A stretch of 64,000 bases of DNA from Effrenium voratum (Eukaryota > Sar > Dinophyceae > Suessiales > Symbiodiniaceae), in assembly GCA_963377175.1 (NCBI GenBank), contig CAUJNA010000465.1, positions 1 to 64,000 on the forward strand, given 5' to 3'. The translations under genes and the position numbers were made by a program. Under the pieces are notes generated by a model. It was not told where the DNA came from. It made no database searches and worked only from the letters and a program-made list of their open reading frames with translations. Positions within the stretch are counted from its first letter, which is position 1, and each line of letters opens with the position of its first letter. Shown in pieces: positions 29,335-41,929 of the stretch.

Positions 29335-30310
29335 CGTGCTCCGCTTGTTGCTACAAAGTTATGATTTTCAATCTGGAGCTGGACACCTGCGCTGGGCGCG
29401 CTAGACTTGTACTAAAAGTTGTGATGTTCCAGTCGGAGCTGGAACTGTGCTTCGCGTACTAGTCTTGCACTTCCAAAAAAATGCGATCTTCCAGCCAGAG
29501 CTGGAAACTTGTACTTCACGTACTACACTTGCACTACAAAGTTGTGCTTTTCCAGCTAGTGCTGGAAACCTGCACTTCGCGAACTAGACTTGTACTTCAA
29601 AGTTGCGATTCTCCAGCTAGAGCTGGTACTACAAAGTTGCGATTTTCCAGCTAGAGCTGGAAACCTGTACTTCGCGTACTAGACTCGTACGACAGAGTTG
29701 CAATTTACCTGCTGGAGCTGGCAACCTGTACTTCGCGTACTAGACTTGCACTACAAAGTCGCGATTTTCCAGCTAGAGCTGGAAACCTGTACTTCGCGTA
29801 CTAGACTTGTACTACAAGGTCGCGATTTTCCAGCTAGGGCTAGAAACCTGCACTTCGATCACTAGCAACAAAGTCGCGATTTTCCAGCTGGAGCTGGAAG
29901 CCGGTACTTCGCGTACTAGACTTGTCAAAGATACGATTTTCTAGCTAGAGCTGGACACCTGTACTTCGTGCGCTAGGCTTGTGCTACAAGGTTGTGATTT
30001 CCGGCTAGAGCTGGACTTCGCATACCTGTGCTTCGCGTACTAGACTTGTACTACAAAGTCGCGATTTTCCAGCTAAAGCTGGAAGCCTGTACTTCGCGCA
30101 TGAGACTGGTACTACAAAAATGCAATTTCGAGCTGGAGCTGGAAACCTGTACTTCGTGCACTAGACTTGCACTTCAAAAGTGTGATTTTCCAGAAACCTG
30201 TACGCGCGCTACACTTGTGCTACAAAGTTGCGATTTTCCAGCTAGAGCTGGAAACCTGTACTTCGCGCACTAGACTTGCGCTACAAAGTTGCGATTTTCC
30301 AGCGCGTGCT
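29335..30310. repeat. ~60-bp satellite with a palindromic core
   Basis: At least 15 diverged units carry CTTCGCGTACTAGACTTG, CTACAAAGTTGCGA and the near-palindrome TTTTCCAGCT(AG)AGCTGGAAA. Short ORFs (LEACTSRMRLVLQK type) are repeat translations. Confidence 0.9.
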
Positions 30311-30490
30311 AGACTTCTGCGCGACACGTCTGAGCACAACTTCTGATTGACACTTCTGAGCGACGCTTTTGAGCGACACCTGATCAACACTTCTGAACCA
30401 CACTTTTTCTGATCGACACTTCTGAGCAAAAATTCTGAGCGACACTTTTTCTGATCGACTTTTCTGAGCAACACTTCTGATCGACACATG
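30310..30490. repeat. 15-bp tandem repeat GATCGACACTTCTGA
   Basis: About ten degenerate copies with variants (GAGCGACACTTT, GATCAACACTTC). The same motif is arrayed again at 38105-38255. Confidence 0.85.
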
Positions 30491-31080
30491 AAATGGCATC
30501 TTGCAGCCAAATGGAATCCTGATCCCACCATCCTCCCCAGCAGATCTCCTCCAAAAGGCCAGCCCAGTCAAGCAACATGGCATGTCTCAGCCAATCCAAT
30601 TGCCATGGAACTCCGTTTGATCTGGAACATCTGTGCTTCAATGTGTGGCTACGAAGCAAGAAAACAAGCACAGGACACACGTGCACAAACGTCATGATTA
30701 GCTGTGCCTCTGACACAGCTGTGGCACAGGGTGCTGGCTCTACCAACAAGGTCTTCACCACCATAGCACAAAAAAACCTGGGGTTGATACCCCAGAAGCC
30801 TTCAGTCAAATGATAATGGTAATGGAATTTGGGAACAACTGACCACATCTTGGTCTTGTTCCGAATTGCTGCCTTGGACAGCCAATTGTAATGCAGCAGG
30901 AATTACAATTTGTCGATGGGGAGCCTCAGGAATCACAAGTCCAGAGCTATGCATGATGTCATACAGCTTGGAAATCATAGCCAGCATGCTGGCTTTTCTC
31001 ATCAGCTGCATCATGGTGCTCCCTGGCCAGGTCTGCACAAATGGGCACAAGGGCTCTCACATTGGCCGCTTTCAGAAACC

Positions 31081-31687
31081 TCATCTCAGGATACTCCTTA
31101 AGGAGGTCCGCCTGCTTCCACGGGCAGGCTGCACACTTAGTATGTACTCAGCCAGCAAGGCCACAGCATTGGCTCTCTGCATGTCCTTCAGCTTGGAGTA
31201 CACCAAATAAAACAGCACATTTGCACAGGCATGTGAAGCCACACCCAAATCATTGACATGAAGCCAGTCTAGCAAGTAAGACCTTCTGCTCCAACCTATG
31301 ACCTTGCAAAGGGGGTGATCTGGCAATGGTGTGGAGGCAGGCTTCTTCTGCAGGCCTGAAGTCAAACCAGTTGTCAGCCACTGTTTTTCCACCTGGGCAC
31401 AAATGGCAGGGCGTATCACTGGCCCAATGTGACAAGCCCAGCTCATTCTGTAGGTAATCCATATCGCCCTGCACACCGAGCAGAAAGAAGAAAGTGCCAT
31501 CTGCAAAAATTGTCTCCCCAGCCCTCTCAGCAAGCTCTCCATCCAATGGGTTGCCAAATGGGTCCAATGCAGGGAACTTATTGTGGTACAAGCCATTGAA
31601 GTCCCACACCAGCCATTCCCAAATTTCTGACCAAGTGCCACACTGGCCTTTGATGGAAGAATTCTTTGGCCAGCTTGCAAGTGTCAA
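31081..31687 (-). pseudogene. C-terminal domain of the transposase-like gene
   Basis: Two overlapping minus frames together read EIWEWLVWDFNGLYHNKF, FADGTFFFLLGVQGDMDYL, LGLSHWASDTPCHLCPGGK, NWFDFRPAEEACLH and, after a frame change near 31280, SYLLDWLHVNDLGVASH and YLVYSKLKDMQRANAVAL. The Asp, Trp and Cys spacing is what makes this segment look like a real conserved domain and not chance ORF. Catalytic residues cannot be assigned by eye. Confidence 0.45.
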
Positions 31688-34390
31688 GTTGGTGTCAGAA
31701 ATGCTGCTTGCTTCAACAAGCCTGACATGGACACTGTGAGCAGGCTATCTTTGTCTTGAAACCTTGCACCATCTCCATGGACCAGCAATGGGATCCCTTG
31801 AGCGCCCTTCTTGTTTGCAGGATGGTCAAACTTTGAACCAACCAGATCCCAAATCTTTCTTTTGCAATGCCATAGCCAAACGCTAGCTCCAGCTCCTCAT
31901 TCAAGTGGCCATGGCTGGCCATAGCCAGAAGCCAATCTGAAGGCAACACCACTTTGCATGCAATTTCAATGGCAACTTGTTCTCCCTTTTTTTCTCAGGG
32001 ACTGTGAGAAGCCTGCCAGCTGGTGCCACCAAGTCCTTGACAAAATGTGCTGTCAAATCCCGGTGAATGCTGCCAGTGTTGTTGCCGATGCTGCAACCTC
32101 TGAAATTTCAGGGTGTTCCATGCCATCACACAGAGCAAGTTCCTGCACATCCGGCGCAGACAAAACTCCCCAAGCCCATTTGTTGAGCAAGCAGGTGGCA
32201 AATGCAGATTGCTCATGGGAGTTGGACAGGACCTTCTGCTTCTTTCTTGCTGGCCCCTAAGGCATCTTCAGCGTCATGTTGTGCTCTTTGCAAATGCCCC
32301 ACCATGGTTGGGACTGAAGGCTAGCTAGCGGCCACAAAAATGTCAGCTACAACAAAGCAACTGTTATTGCCAGACTTCGGTTGGGGAACTTCTTTGCAAT
32401 TGCTTGAGACTTGCAAAGTCTTTCCTGCTGAGCCATTGCCAAGCACACATGTGCACCAACAAACTGAAATGCTCACTTGCTGCAAGCTTGGCCCCAAGCT
32501 TCAAACCTACACCAATTCAAAAATCAGCTGTGCCTCTTAAACTTGATGGGCATGAACCATGACACATATTCAGGAATGAGCCTGCGTGCAGCACACCAGT
32601 ATTTTTCGCAGGCAAAGCATTGCGCCTCTAGGTCTCTGTGGCCCCACCAAGCTGTAGCTTCTGGAAATCAGGAGAAAGAATGGGCCCTTCCTAAAGAATA
32701 GTAAATGCAAAACAGGTGCACCATCAACAGATTTGGCCTCAGCACGGTGGGCTCTTGACACATGCACTTGCCCAGCTGTTTCAGCAAAGATGCATGAGAT
32801 GTAACGGGCCCTTTTATCTCCTCCTGGATGGTGTTCAAAAACTTCAAGGTCTCCTCCTTCTTCCCAAAGTCCTTTTTGAGATAGGTCCTTGAGGGAGGTT
32901 TGCCACTGAATCAGTTTGTTCTGCATCTGGCTGATAGTAGCTTTGATGCCTTTCCCATAACTAGAATTTCCCTTGAGCTCCCTGGCCAACTCCTCAACCT
33001 GGAGGCTCTCGTTGGAACAGGCTGTCATGGCAGATGACACTGTCTTCCACAGCTTGTCAGCTGTCATTGCGCCTTCATGCTTCTTGCCTGGATTTTCAGG
33101 CCTTGGCGGCTGGCTGCTGCTGGTCTTGGAAAGGGTCTACTGAAAGGAAAGCTTGGTCAAGCTTGCTCAAGTCATCCTCAGTCTCAACTTCCCTCTTCTG
33201 GTTCTTTTTGAACTCCTTGTTCTTTACAAAGGTCTTCTCTTTCTTCCAATTGCTCTTGTCAATGTACATCTTCACATTGCTGGTCTTGCTATGCGCCACT
33301 TCAATGATGCCACCATCCTCCAAGAGCTGTTGGATTTCCGCATCCTCATACTTTTGCTGCAGCTCCTTCCAGCTCCAAATCAGTTCACTTGAATTATGAT
33401 GTGACATGTTCATTTTCTGAAATTTATTTGAACTTTATCTGAATTCCATCTAGTTTTCAGACAAAATACTTGAATTTCAGACAAAATTCAGACAAAATTC
33501 AGAAACCAAAGCCTGCCACGATCCCCAAACAAGGCCAAGCCCCACCTCCCACCAGCAGCTGGTCACAGCCAGCCTAGTGCTTCTGCAAGCCATCTTTGCA
33601 CCTTTGGATTGGCATTTCTCAGCCATTGACATGGCATTTCTCAGACATTGACATTGCATTTTTCAGCCATTGGCATTGCATGTTTCAGCCATTGGCTTGG
33701 CATCTTTCAGCCACTTAATCCCACCTTCCCACCAGCGCCAATAACCCACCATCCTGAATGGCATCTTTCAGCCAGCAGACATTTGTTGTTTTACAACTGT
33801 GGCATTTGCAGACACGAGTCCAAGCCACGCTGGCAAAACCCAAGCACAACGCAGGCAAGCAGCTCCTATTTTTCAAAAACCAACAGCTGCCACTCTGGCT
33901 ACAAAAGCTGTCACTGCCCAAGGCCCCTCATCAGAAACAGGTCCACCCTCCACTGCAAGTGCCAGATGGCATCTTGCATCCTCTGGATCTGGTAGCTGAG
34001 GTCATCCTCCACCCTCCAAGGAACTGCTGGAGCACTGACTGCGGTGGCTGACCATGCCCTGTCACAGTAAATGCAGGTTGCCCCTTCTGGCAAATTGGTC
34101 ACCCGCACCCAGCTCCTCCTGCTTGGCCCGCATGCAACTGACTGCAACTGGTTTGCCATAGCAAAAGGGCTCAGGCCACACACACTGCATCAAATGGCTG
34201 GACATGCGAAAATTACTCCAGTCCCTTGTCATCATGTGAATCTGGCTCACTTTTCCACACCGATCCTTGTGTACTGCACAGCGCCTTATATGAAGTGGGC
34301 CCATTTGCTACACAGTCTTAGATGCCTTTCATGGCCTCAACCTGTGGCCTACCCATGCACCACCATGGGCCCACATGCATGGCACTACGA

Positions 34391-34702
34391 TCAGCGCCTT
34401 CCTGCAGCGCTTGCTTCTTCTTCTGAGAAGCCCCTACTCTCAGCCAAGCACCTAACCAGCTCTGTCATCTCTATGTGCTTGGCTTCCAGCTCATTCCTGA
34501 GCAGCTGCTCCTTCTCATACTGCTGGACCTGCATTTCACTCATCTGGTTCAGGAAGAAGTTCTGCCTGCTAGCCACCAAATCCATGGCTTGACTTGTCTC
34601 CTCCTTTTGCTTCCTCAGCTCCAATTTGAGCTCTGCGTGCTGCTCCATTTCAGCGTCCTTATGCTCAGCCTGCATGGCCTCCTCAGATTCCATGCTTTCC
34701 AT
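34391..34702 (-). pseudogene. Coiled-coil segment of the transposase-like gene
   Basis: MESMESEEAMQAEHKDAEME followed by LKLELRKQKEETSQAMDLV and QVQQYEKEQLLRNELEAKH has the E/K/L/Q composition and heptad pattern of a coiled coil, about 100 residues long. It lies between the basic N-terminal region and the C-terminal domain of the minus-strand series. Confidence 0.45.
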
Positions 34703-35999
34703 TCTTCAGGAGTCCACTTCTTCTTGGAGCTGCCAGCGCCATCCACCGCCTTGCAGAAGATTGGCCTCCAGGCCCTGCCCCCTATGGCTTTCTGGATAAA
34801 TGTGGTTGATCGCCACAGGCAGGGAGACCTGCTCATCCATCCACTCTGGAAAACTCATGTAGCCTCACCAAGCTGCTGATAATGCAGAAAAATGCACAGA
34901 CATGCCAAGAGTGCTCCCAGCCACAATTGCTTTAACAAAAATGACAAGCTAGCTGTTGTGCTCGAAGGCTGCCTTAAATCGTTTCTTTGCACATTGGGAA
35001 AAATGGCCACACAGGTTCAAGCAACCGTCTGTTCAAGCCAAGGGGATGCTGGCATCATCCTCACTGTAGGCCCCTCTGGACAGTCCTCAGCTTCCTGGCA
35101 CCTTTGCCATGGTTCATGCCATAGGGCTGGCTTGCCCATCTCCTCCATGGTGGATTTGATCTTGTTCATGATCTTGAAGTGGGACTTGCTCTGCTTCTCA
35201 TTGATGCAAACCAAGTGTTTCTTTTTGCCACCCTCCAAAACTTGTAGGTGTGTCCTGCCTTTGGCTTTGGTCAGGTAGATCTTGGAGCAGCCTTCTCCCT
35301 CAGCAGCGGTTCCCTGGAAGAATGGCCTGAACTGCCTTCTGAGCATACTTCCTCAATGGCAAGAGCCTTGGCCTTAGCCTTTGCCATCTTCTTCTTTTTT
35401 GCTGCTTTCTTGGCAGGCACAGGGCTGCAAACCAGTGCTTCAAAGTCAAGGCCCACATCAGACTCAGCCATGCTCTCTGTGCCAAGAGTGCTGGTGCTTG
35501 TCCCTTTGTAGGGTAAGTCTTGCACGAGCCTTGCAAGCTGCTCTAACTGCTCCTTTTCTTTCTTGCTGGCCACATCCTCACCTTGCTGTTCTTGACCCTT
35601 CTGAGGTGGGCCATCGCAACCAGGATCCTGCTTGCCACCCACCCTGCCCATTTGTCCAAGGACATGCCCCTGTCTGACAAAACTGGGAATTGGTTGCTGC
35701 ATTCTTTCACAGCCTCTTTGAGATCTGTGTAATTGAACAGGCCACTCTTGCTGACAGCCAGCAAAGACATTGATCAATGCCTCCTGCCAGCACGCCAGCA
35801 CCTTTGACAGCATTGTTCAACAGCACCCCCTTGTAGCAGCCAAAGCTGAAAGCTTTGGAGGTGCCTTCTTTCTTGGTGTGCTCTATGAGGTTGTTGACCA
35901 GCAAGGCTTTGCTGCAAGTTGGTGTGGGCAACCTCTTCACCGTATGCTTTTTCACATGGTGCTTCTGGCTGACACCCAACTTCCCCATGGCGGGATTGC

Positions 36000-36975
36000 A
36001 GGCAACTACCTATAGGCAGGCTTGATCCTGAAACAAATGATTCCCCCACGCAATCCAACACATGCCAAAAGCATATGATGTTCTTTCTGAGCACATGGGC
36101 TGGAATGCTTTGCTGGGATGCATATCACAGCCTCTCAAACTCATTTCACTACGATCCTGAGCATGGCGTATGTCAGCCGTTTTGGCCCTGTGCATACTCA
36201 TCAATTTCAATATTGCCAAGAGCCATGTTTCAAGCGCGGGCTTTGACTATTCTATGTTGGGGGTGGCCCCGGACCACTAACAGTGAGCACAAATAGGAGC
36301 ACAAAAAAAAAAGCACCACAAAAAACACGCAACTTTGCTCTTTTTTAAAATTAGGTACCCGTGCAGGTCTGAAACTTAAATTACTCGTTCTGCATCTTGG
36401 GGGATAGCTCCGGAGACCTTGAAATGAAGTGATTCAAAGATTATTTGCATTATGACTTATTAGCCAAGATACAATGGGAAAGTTAAATAGGCGCACGCAA
36501 CACGACGGCTAGCGTGGCTGTTGCAACATTACCTTTCCGTTCTGTTTGGCTTGGTCGCTGCTGCTTCCCGCAACACCCCCTCCCAGTCAACCTCCCCCCA
36601 GCGTAAGCCAGAGCCTTCCGATTCACAGCCCCTCCCGGCCTTGTCTCAGCCTCCGCTCCCAACCTCCTCCCTGCCAACCAAGCTGCCCTCACCCATCGGC
36701 CCTCACCCAAACCCCCCACCTCTCACGCAAACATCCAGCCCACAGCAACCCCCTCCCCTCCGTCTGCCCTTCTCACCAACCTTCTGTCTGTGCTTTCTTC
36801 CTTCCTTTTTTCGTTCATGTCGCGGGGAGCACCAATCCTTTTTTTTTTGAGGGGGAGCACTAACGCACTAACGCAATTTTTAATTTTTAAGGTGTTGTGG
36901 GGAGGCCTGGGGGGGGGGTCCTGGGGCAAGTAATTTGAATTTCGCGGTCTGAAGGGAAAGTAATTTTGAGTAGTA
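36000..36975. other. No gene; polypyrimidine tract 36560-36830
   Basis: The plus strand from 36560 to 36830 is almost purine-free between short interruptions (CCCCTCCC, CCTCCCC, CTTCCTTCC). Pro/Ser-rich ORFs are compositional. Confidence 0.5.
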
Positions 36976-37250
36976 GCACTTGTGGGTTCCGTGGTGCTTT
37001 TTGTTGTGCTCCCGCTGGTGGTTTCCCGTGATGAAAAGCAGTAGCGGAGTCCGGGCGGGTGGTAATTGGGGTTTTGTGGTGCTTTTTTTTGTGCTCCCGA
37101 TTGTGGTTTTTTTGCTTTTTCTTGTGGGTTTCGCGGTGCTTTTTTTTGTGCTCCCGCTGGTGGTTTCCCGTGATGAAAAGTAGTAGCGGGGTCCCTCTGG
37201 AGGGTAATTGGGGTTTCGCGGTGCTTTTTTGTGCTTTTTCTTGTGCTAGT
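36975..37250. repeat. ~130-bp imperfect tandem repeat
   Basis: The block TGTGGGTT..CGGTGCTTTTT..GTGCTCCCGCTGGTGG with TTTCCCGTGATGAAAAG follows at 36979-37045 and again at 37112-37180, with partial third copies at 37062 and 37205. No gene is seen from 37260 to 38090. Confidence 0.7.
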
Positions 37251-38104
37251 TTTACGCTTTCCTCTGGAAAATCCGTCCGAAAATTTGCCGAATTGGCCAG
37301 AAGTGCGGGAGCCGGCCGGAGTCAGTGCCAGCTCGGGCGCTGGCGCCAGCTGGGCCAGGGGCCAGCTGGCCTGGCCGGGCAGGGTGGGGGCTGCCAGCCA
37401 GGTCGCAAGGGCAAACCCCTGGCCCTGAACCTGTCTTTCAGGGCTTCGGCCAGCTCCGCGCTGACTGCGCCACTTCCTGCCTGCTTTGGATTTCGCTCTC
37501 TGTCAGATCAAGATGTCAGAACTTGGTGTTAGCGTTAGCGACTTGCATTCAACTTGCAGCGACGGCGGAAAAGTGGTAGTGATAGTTGCTGTCTAGGCCA
37601 ATGTTTATTTGCGATATATGTTTATGCTATGTCAATGTCTATGTTTACGACTCCTGAACCAGCTTTAAACTTTTCCTAGGTCTCCTAAATCCTAATGCAC
37701 CTACAGTCCAGTGACAACCCCAAAAGCGCAGCACTAGAAACCAGTAGGGACAGAACCGTATTTGGGCCTGTGCATGAAAAGACACCACTCTACTCTCCAC
37801 TGCATCATCATATAGACCAAACGAACACGCAACCTAAAATTGGTGGGGCGTGCTTACCCAAAACCAATTTGGGCTTGCTGGTGGTCAGTTTTGCTGAGGT
37901 ATTATGTATAAATGGCTTTATTTAACTGTTAGTGCTCGGGGGCACCCCCCAAATTCGAGATTGAAATCATCACAATTCAATATCAAAATCATGGAAAATT
38001 AGCCTTCAGCCAAGATTTCAAGCGCACCATGAAAAATGCAGAAAACCAAGCGCAAGAATTGTTTTTTCAATCTTAGAGGGTTTGGGTGATCGACGCTTCG
38101 GAGT

Positions 38105-38255
38105 TACACTCCTAATCGACACTTCTGATCGACGCTTCTGATCGACACTTCTGATCGACACTTCTGGTCAACACTTCTGATCCACACTGCTGAGCAACAC
38201 TTCCGACCGACACTTCCGAGCAACACTTTTGAGCAACACTGCTGATTGATCGACA
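38105..38255. repeat. 15-bp tandem repeat GATCGACACTTCTGA, second locus
   Basis: About ten units, the first ones near perfect. It is the same unit as at 30310-30490, 7.7 kb away. Confidence 0.9.
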
Positions 38256-38261
38256 CCCCCA

Positions 38262-38440
38262 CGAAGTCTGTACAGACCTTGCGAAAGTGCTGCGCCTGCC
38301 GCGAAATCTGTACCGCACATTGCGAAAGTGCTGCACCTGCCACGAAATCTGTGCCTGACCTTGCGAGAGTGCTGCGCCTGCCACAAAGCCTGCGCATGAC
38401 CTTGCGAAAGTGTTGCGCGTGCCACGAAGTGAAGTTTTTC
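38262..38440. repeat. ~46-bp tandem repeat
   Basis: Four units of ACCTTGCGAAAGTGCTGCGC followed by CTGCCACGAAATCTGT, slightly diverged. It directly follows the 15-bp array. Confidence 0.85.
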
Positions 38441-40150
38441 TTGATCCCTGGCAAGTTTTTGTGTGATCCTCTGAGTTTTCATTGAGTAGGAAATCTAAGA
38501 GAATAATTTTTGTTCACTCCTAATAAGTCTTTTTGATCTTCAGGAATAAGTCTTTTATAATGCCTAAAAAGTTTGTTTTGATCCCTCATGTCAAAGTGTT
38601 GTCTGGATTTCCAACCAGCCATATCGTTGCTTGAATCCCAGCCTGGACAGATAACTAACTGCACAAAGGGTACGCTGAAGATGCACCAGCCCAAACGACG
38701 TGGAAATCTGACGATTGTCACGCGAGTTTTACTTAGACTTTTTGCAATTTGCAGCTTCAATTCTTTGCATGACAGTTTGAAGATGTCGACGGCCCGACAG
38801 CATGTCTCATTGATCTGACGACATTTTTGGACATGTTGCTGCCGCGCTCGTCGGTTCGATCACATTTTTGGCTTCGATTCGACAACTTGCCCGAATTTTG
38901 CCGAGTCGACTGCATTTTTGTGCAGCCATATTCAAGAAGTGTTTTCACGGAGTTGGGGGCATGAAAATAAATGTGTTTTGTCATATTTGCCCAAAAGTAA
39001 TTGTTTTCGCTGGCATTGTCGGAGAAACATTAACCGGCAAACATTTCCGAAAGTGTTTTCGAATCGACGAGAACTTTTGTCGAGTCGACGAAATCTCGAG
39101 ACATGTTGCTGCCGTGGCGACGGCATACTCAAATTTCAACGGGAAGAAGGGAAACATGTCGAATCGCCGACAAATGTTGTCCAGTCATGTCGAGTCAACA
39201 AAATCTCCGGTAATGTTGTCAAACCAGCGAGTATAGTTGTCCAGTCGGTCACATTTTTAATAATCCGAGGAAAAGAAAAATAATCGTCAAATCGACAAGA
39301 AATGATGTCGAGATGGCGAAAATCATCTCCGGATATCTCCGGACAGGTTGTTGAGCCGATCACAATTTCAAATTTCGACACACAAATTCAATTAGTTGTA
39401 AAGTGGATAAGTGTCTTCCTAAAACTTTTCAGCTTAGGGTTGCAGGTGTTACTTCGGCACAACGTGGTGAAGGGATACTTATTCGTCCCTTCCCGCAGGG
39501 GGCTCGTGCAACTTAGCAAGCCAACTATGTTTTCTTGCTGCCAGTTCTCATACTGCCTATGATTTGAGGTCGATGCTTGCCGGGGAAATGTGTGTCGGTT
39601 TGGAAGAAAGCGGCGTATGTCACGCAACAGAACCCGCAGCTGCAGCTCAGGTCGCTGACGGACAGAGAGGTCTGCCCCTCATGCTGCCATGTAAATGAAG
39701 AAAGACTGCCTTGCCGTGGCAGTGGTTTAGTAACGCACCCATGCATGCCCCGACGGCCCAACTGCACGAATGTATACTGGGGCTGGCTTGAGAACGGCAA
39801 GTAAAGCTTGCTGTGCCAAGAAGCACTTGACGCGTTCTGATCAGGACAGCCGTGCTGGTCATCAGCTGGTTGACAAGGTCATTTCACAGGAGCCCCTTGC
39901 TTAGATTCACCGGGTGTGTTTGCAAAGTTTGTCTTCCGGTTTGCTTCGCTCAATCTTCAGACATCTTGCTGGCGTGTGACTTCCTGAGAGCTGAGGTTGA
40001 CCGGTTTTCTTCAGGCCGGTATTTTCGCCAGCGTCGCATGCTGCCAAGACAACTTTGCATGGATTGCCAAGAAGTATTTCTTGAGTCAAGCAAGGCGGTT
40101 CCACAGGTGCAAGCGAATGGCGCAATTCCGCGAAGAAACTCAACACACGG
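38440..40150. other. No gene recognised
   Basis: 38810-39370 repeats short GTCGA/TCGAC-containing phrases loosely. Frames at 39577-39804 and 39852-40184 are short and without motifs. Confidence 0.4.
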
Positions 40151-40158
40151 GCCTCCCA

Positions 40159-40262
40159 TAGAATATCATATACATATAATATAACCAAAAAAACGATATA
40201 TATATATATATATATACACATACACATACATATATGTATACAACTATACATATATATATATC
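40159..40262. repeat. AT microsatellite
   Basis: ATAT/ACAT dinucleotide repeats with the longest pure AT run at about 40194-40214. Confidence 0.9.
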
Positions 40263-40269
40263 TACTATT

Positions 40270-41430
40270 GTATTGCTATCGCTACCGTGAACCTGATGCG
40301 AATCCCTTTGCGCGTGTGTATCAGCTTGGGGCATTGTTTTCCTAAGTGGTCCCATGTGCTGAGGCTCAAGGCCTGCGGGATGTATCTGGTGAAGGCTTCA
40401 TCAAGCCGAACATGTCGTAAGGCGTAGTTGTCCGGAATGATGTAAGGATGTTGCAGCGCTGCTGTCGGTTTCACGATGTTCCTCGCTATCGGCCAAGCTG
40501 TGCAGAACAGAAGGCTGTGCGTTCAGCTTGATGTTCATGTCCGTAGTATGCCTACATGTTCTCAGCCTGCTGGTGTCAGATGTTGGCAATGACACTCAAT
40601 GTGTCACCTTCCAGCTGTGCCATCATTTTGAAGTTGGTGGTCAGCACCATGCTGTTGCTGGGCCATCGTGTGGTGTTCGTTCCGTTGGCCCCAGTTTGCA
40701 GTTTGCAGGGTGTCCGCGTAGCTTTTGCACCAGTTGTGCTGCCACTTTTCCACTCTGCTTGATGTGGTTGAATCATGGGCACGTTGAGCGCTGGCGCCAA
40801 CCCGATCTACTCCACTGTCTGCGCAGCACCTCTCCAAGCTGTTTGATGTCCGCAACGCTGTTGTATCACATGCCAGGCGCACAGCTTGCGCGTGTTCATG
40901 ATGTTGTGTTCGGAGGGCGTCAGCGTGTACACAGGTGGTGACTCCAGTTCTGCCGAGCCAACAAGGGACGCTGCTCATCAGCTATCTATGCCCTTAGTAA
41001 GAACAAACAACCCTGGCGTGCGAACAATGAGTGTACTCATTCTGTTGCGCTGATTAGTGCTCGTCACCAGGTACTTCACGTACGGTTCCCGCTGATGTCC
41101 GAAAACCCGTGTTGCCAGGCTGTTGTTCTGACTCTTCATGCTGTTGATGCACACCCTCATTTGCCCAGCGCGCCCCAGTGTCCGCAAAGGCTGATTCATC
41201 GGCTTGTTCTCTAGCCTGCTTCCCATGTGCTGCAAATGGGCCTTGCGGGCCTGCTGCTGCGCCCAAGGAGTTGCGCCTTCAGGTCTTGATGTCTGCGAAA
41301 TGTATCAAAGCATTGTTTGGCGTGTGCCAAATTGTCATGCAGGCAAACCCATGGCTGTATCTACCCGACAATGTGAAACTTAGCAGTAACACAAACATGT
41401 GAACTGCGCCGCTGATGTTTGACATACCGT
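40270..41430. other. No gene recognised
   Basis: Minus-strand frames here lie just downstream of the copia RNase H remnant and could be its decayed 3' tail. No motif supports this. Confidence 0.35.
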
Positions 41431-41431
41431 G

Positions 41432-41905
41432 CTATATGGCGCAGTGCAAACCGCGTGAAACTGGTTTGCTGAGGTTTTCACTGGTGACATTCTTGGTTAG
41501 AATGTCTAGGCGTATCTTGCCCTTGTGACGAACTTGCTTTTGACGTTGTTGCGCGAAGAGGTGTCGTATGTAGTTCAATGGGCTTTGCTTTCTTTGACGT
41601 GCCTTTCCGTGTTGGAATTGGTTTTGCTGCGCTGTGTGTCCAGATGTTGGAGCGTGGCTCGAAAGAAGTTCTGATAAATTGCTGATGTAGAGACTCTCCA
41701 TCGCTGCCTCTGCTGATGAAAGTGCTATTGTGGCTTGTGTTCTGCTTCCATAGTGCATCGTTCCAAAAAACTGTGTCGCAAATCCTGTGGCGATGTTCCT
41801 TGGTGTCTCGCACGATGCCCAGTTGGCATTTGTGTAGGTGTCCACATTGAGCGAAATTTGGTTGTCGTCGTTTTTTGCAGCCTTTGTCTCAAGCTGTGCC
41901 TCATG
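41432..41905 (-). pseudogene. Ty1/copia RNase H remnant (minus strand)
   Basis: The frame reads NQISLNVDTYTNANWASCET, GFATQFFGTMHYGSRTQATI, ALSSAEAAMESLYISNLSEL and, near the end, IRHLFAQQ and IRLDILTKNVTSENLSK. The SRTQxTIALSSAEAE block and the terminal DILTK motif are characteristic of copia RNase H and its tail. It differs clearly from the RNase H at 17113-17386, so this is a separate lineage. The upstream RT is not recognisable. Confidence 0.8.
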
Positions 41906-41929
41906 AACCTTGTCTCCATAACAAGTGCT

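Larger units (their letters stand above)
30850..35988 (-). pseudogene. Decayed transposase-like gene (minus strand)
   Basis: Consecutive minus-strand frames form one gene-like series from ATG at 35988 (MGKLGVSQKHHVKKHTVKRL) to about 30850. In order they are a basic N-terminus with a Lys/Ala-rich patch (VPAKKAAKKKKMAKAKAKAL), a coiled coil (34702-34391), a charged region (33413-32570, one frame change at about 33080), and a C-terminal part. The C-terminal part has GDMDYLQNELGLSHW, DTPCHLCP with a C-x2-C pair, WLHVNDLGVASHACAN and NVRALVPICADLA. The layout recalls CACTA/TNP2-like transposases or a dinoflagellate-specific mobile family. That identity is inferred, not matched. Several frame changes show decay, although some gaps could be introns. 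Confidence 0.4.

Noticed and set aside
29335..30310. CRISPR-like array of regularly spaced repeats
   Set aside because: Repeats are diverged and directly abutting without unique spacers. There are no cas genes, and the context is eukaryotic.
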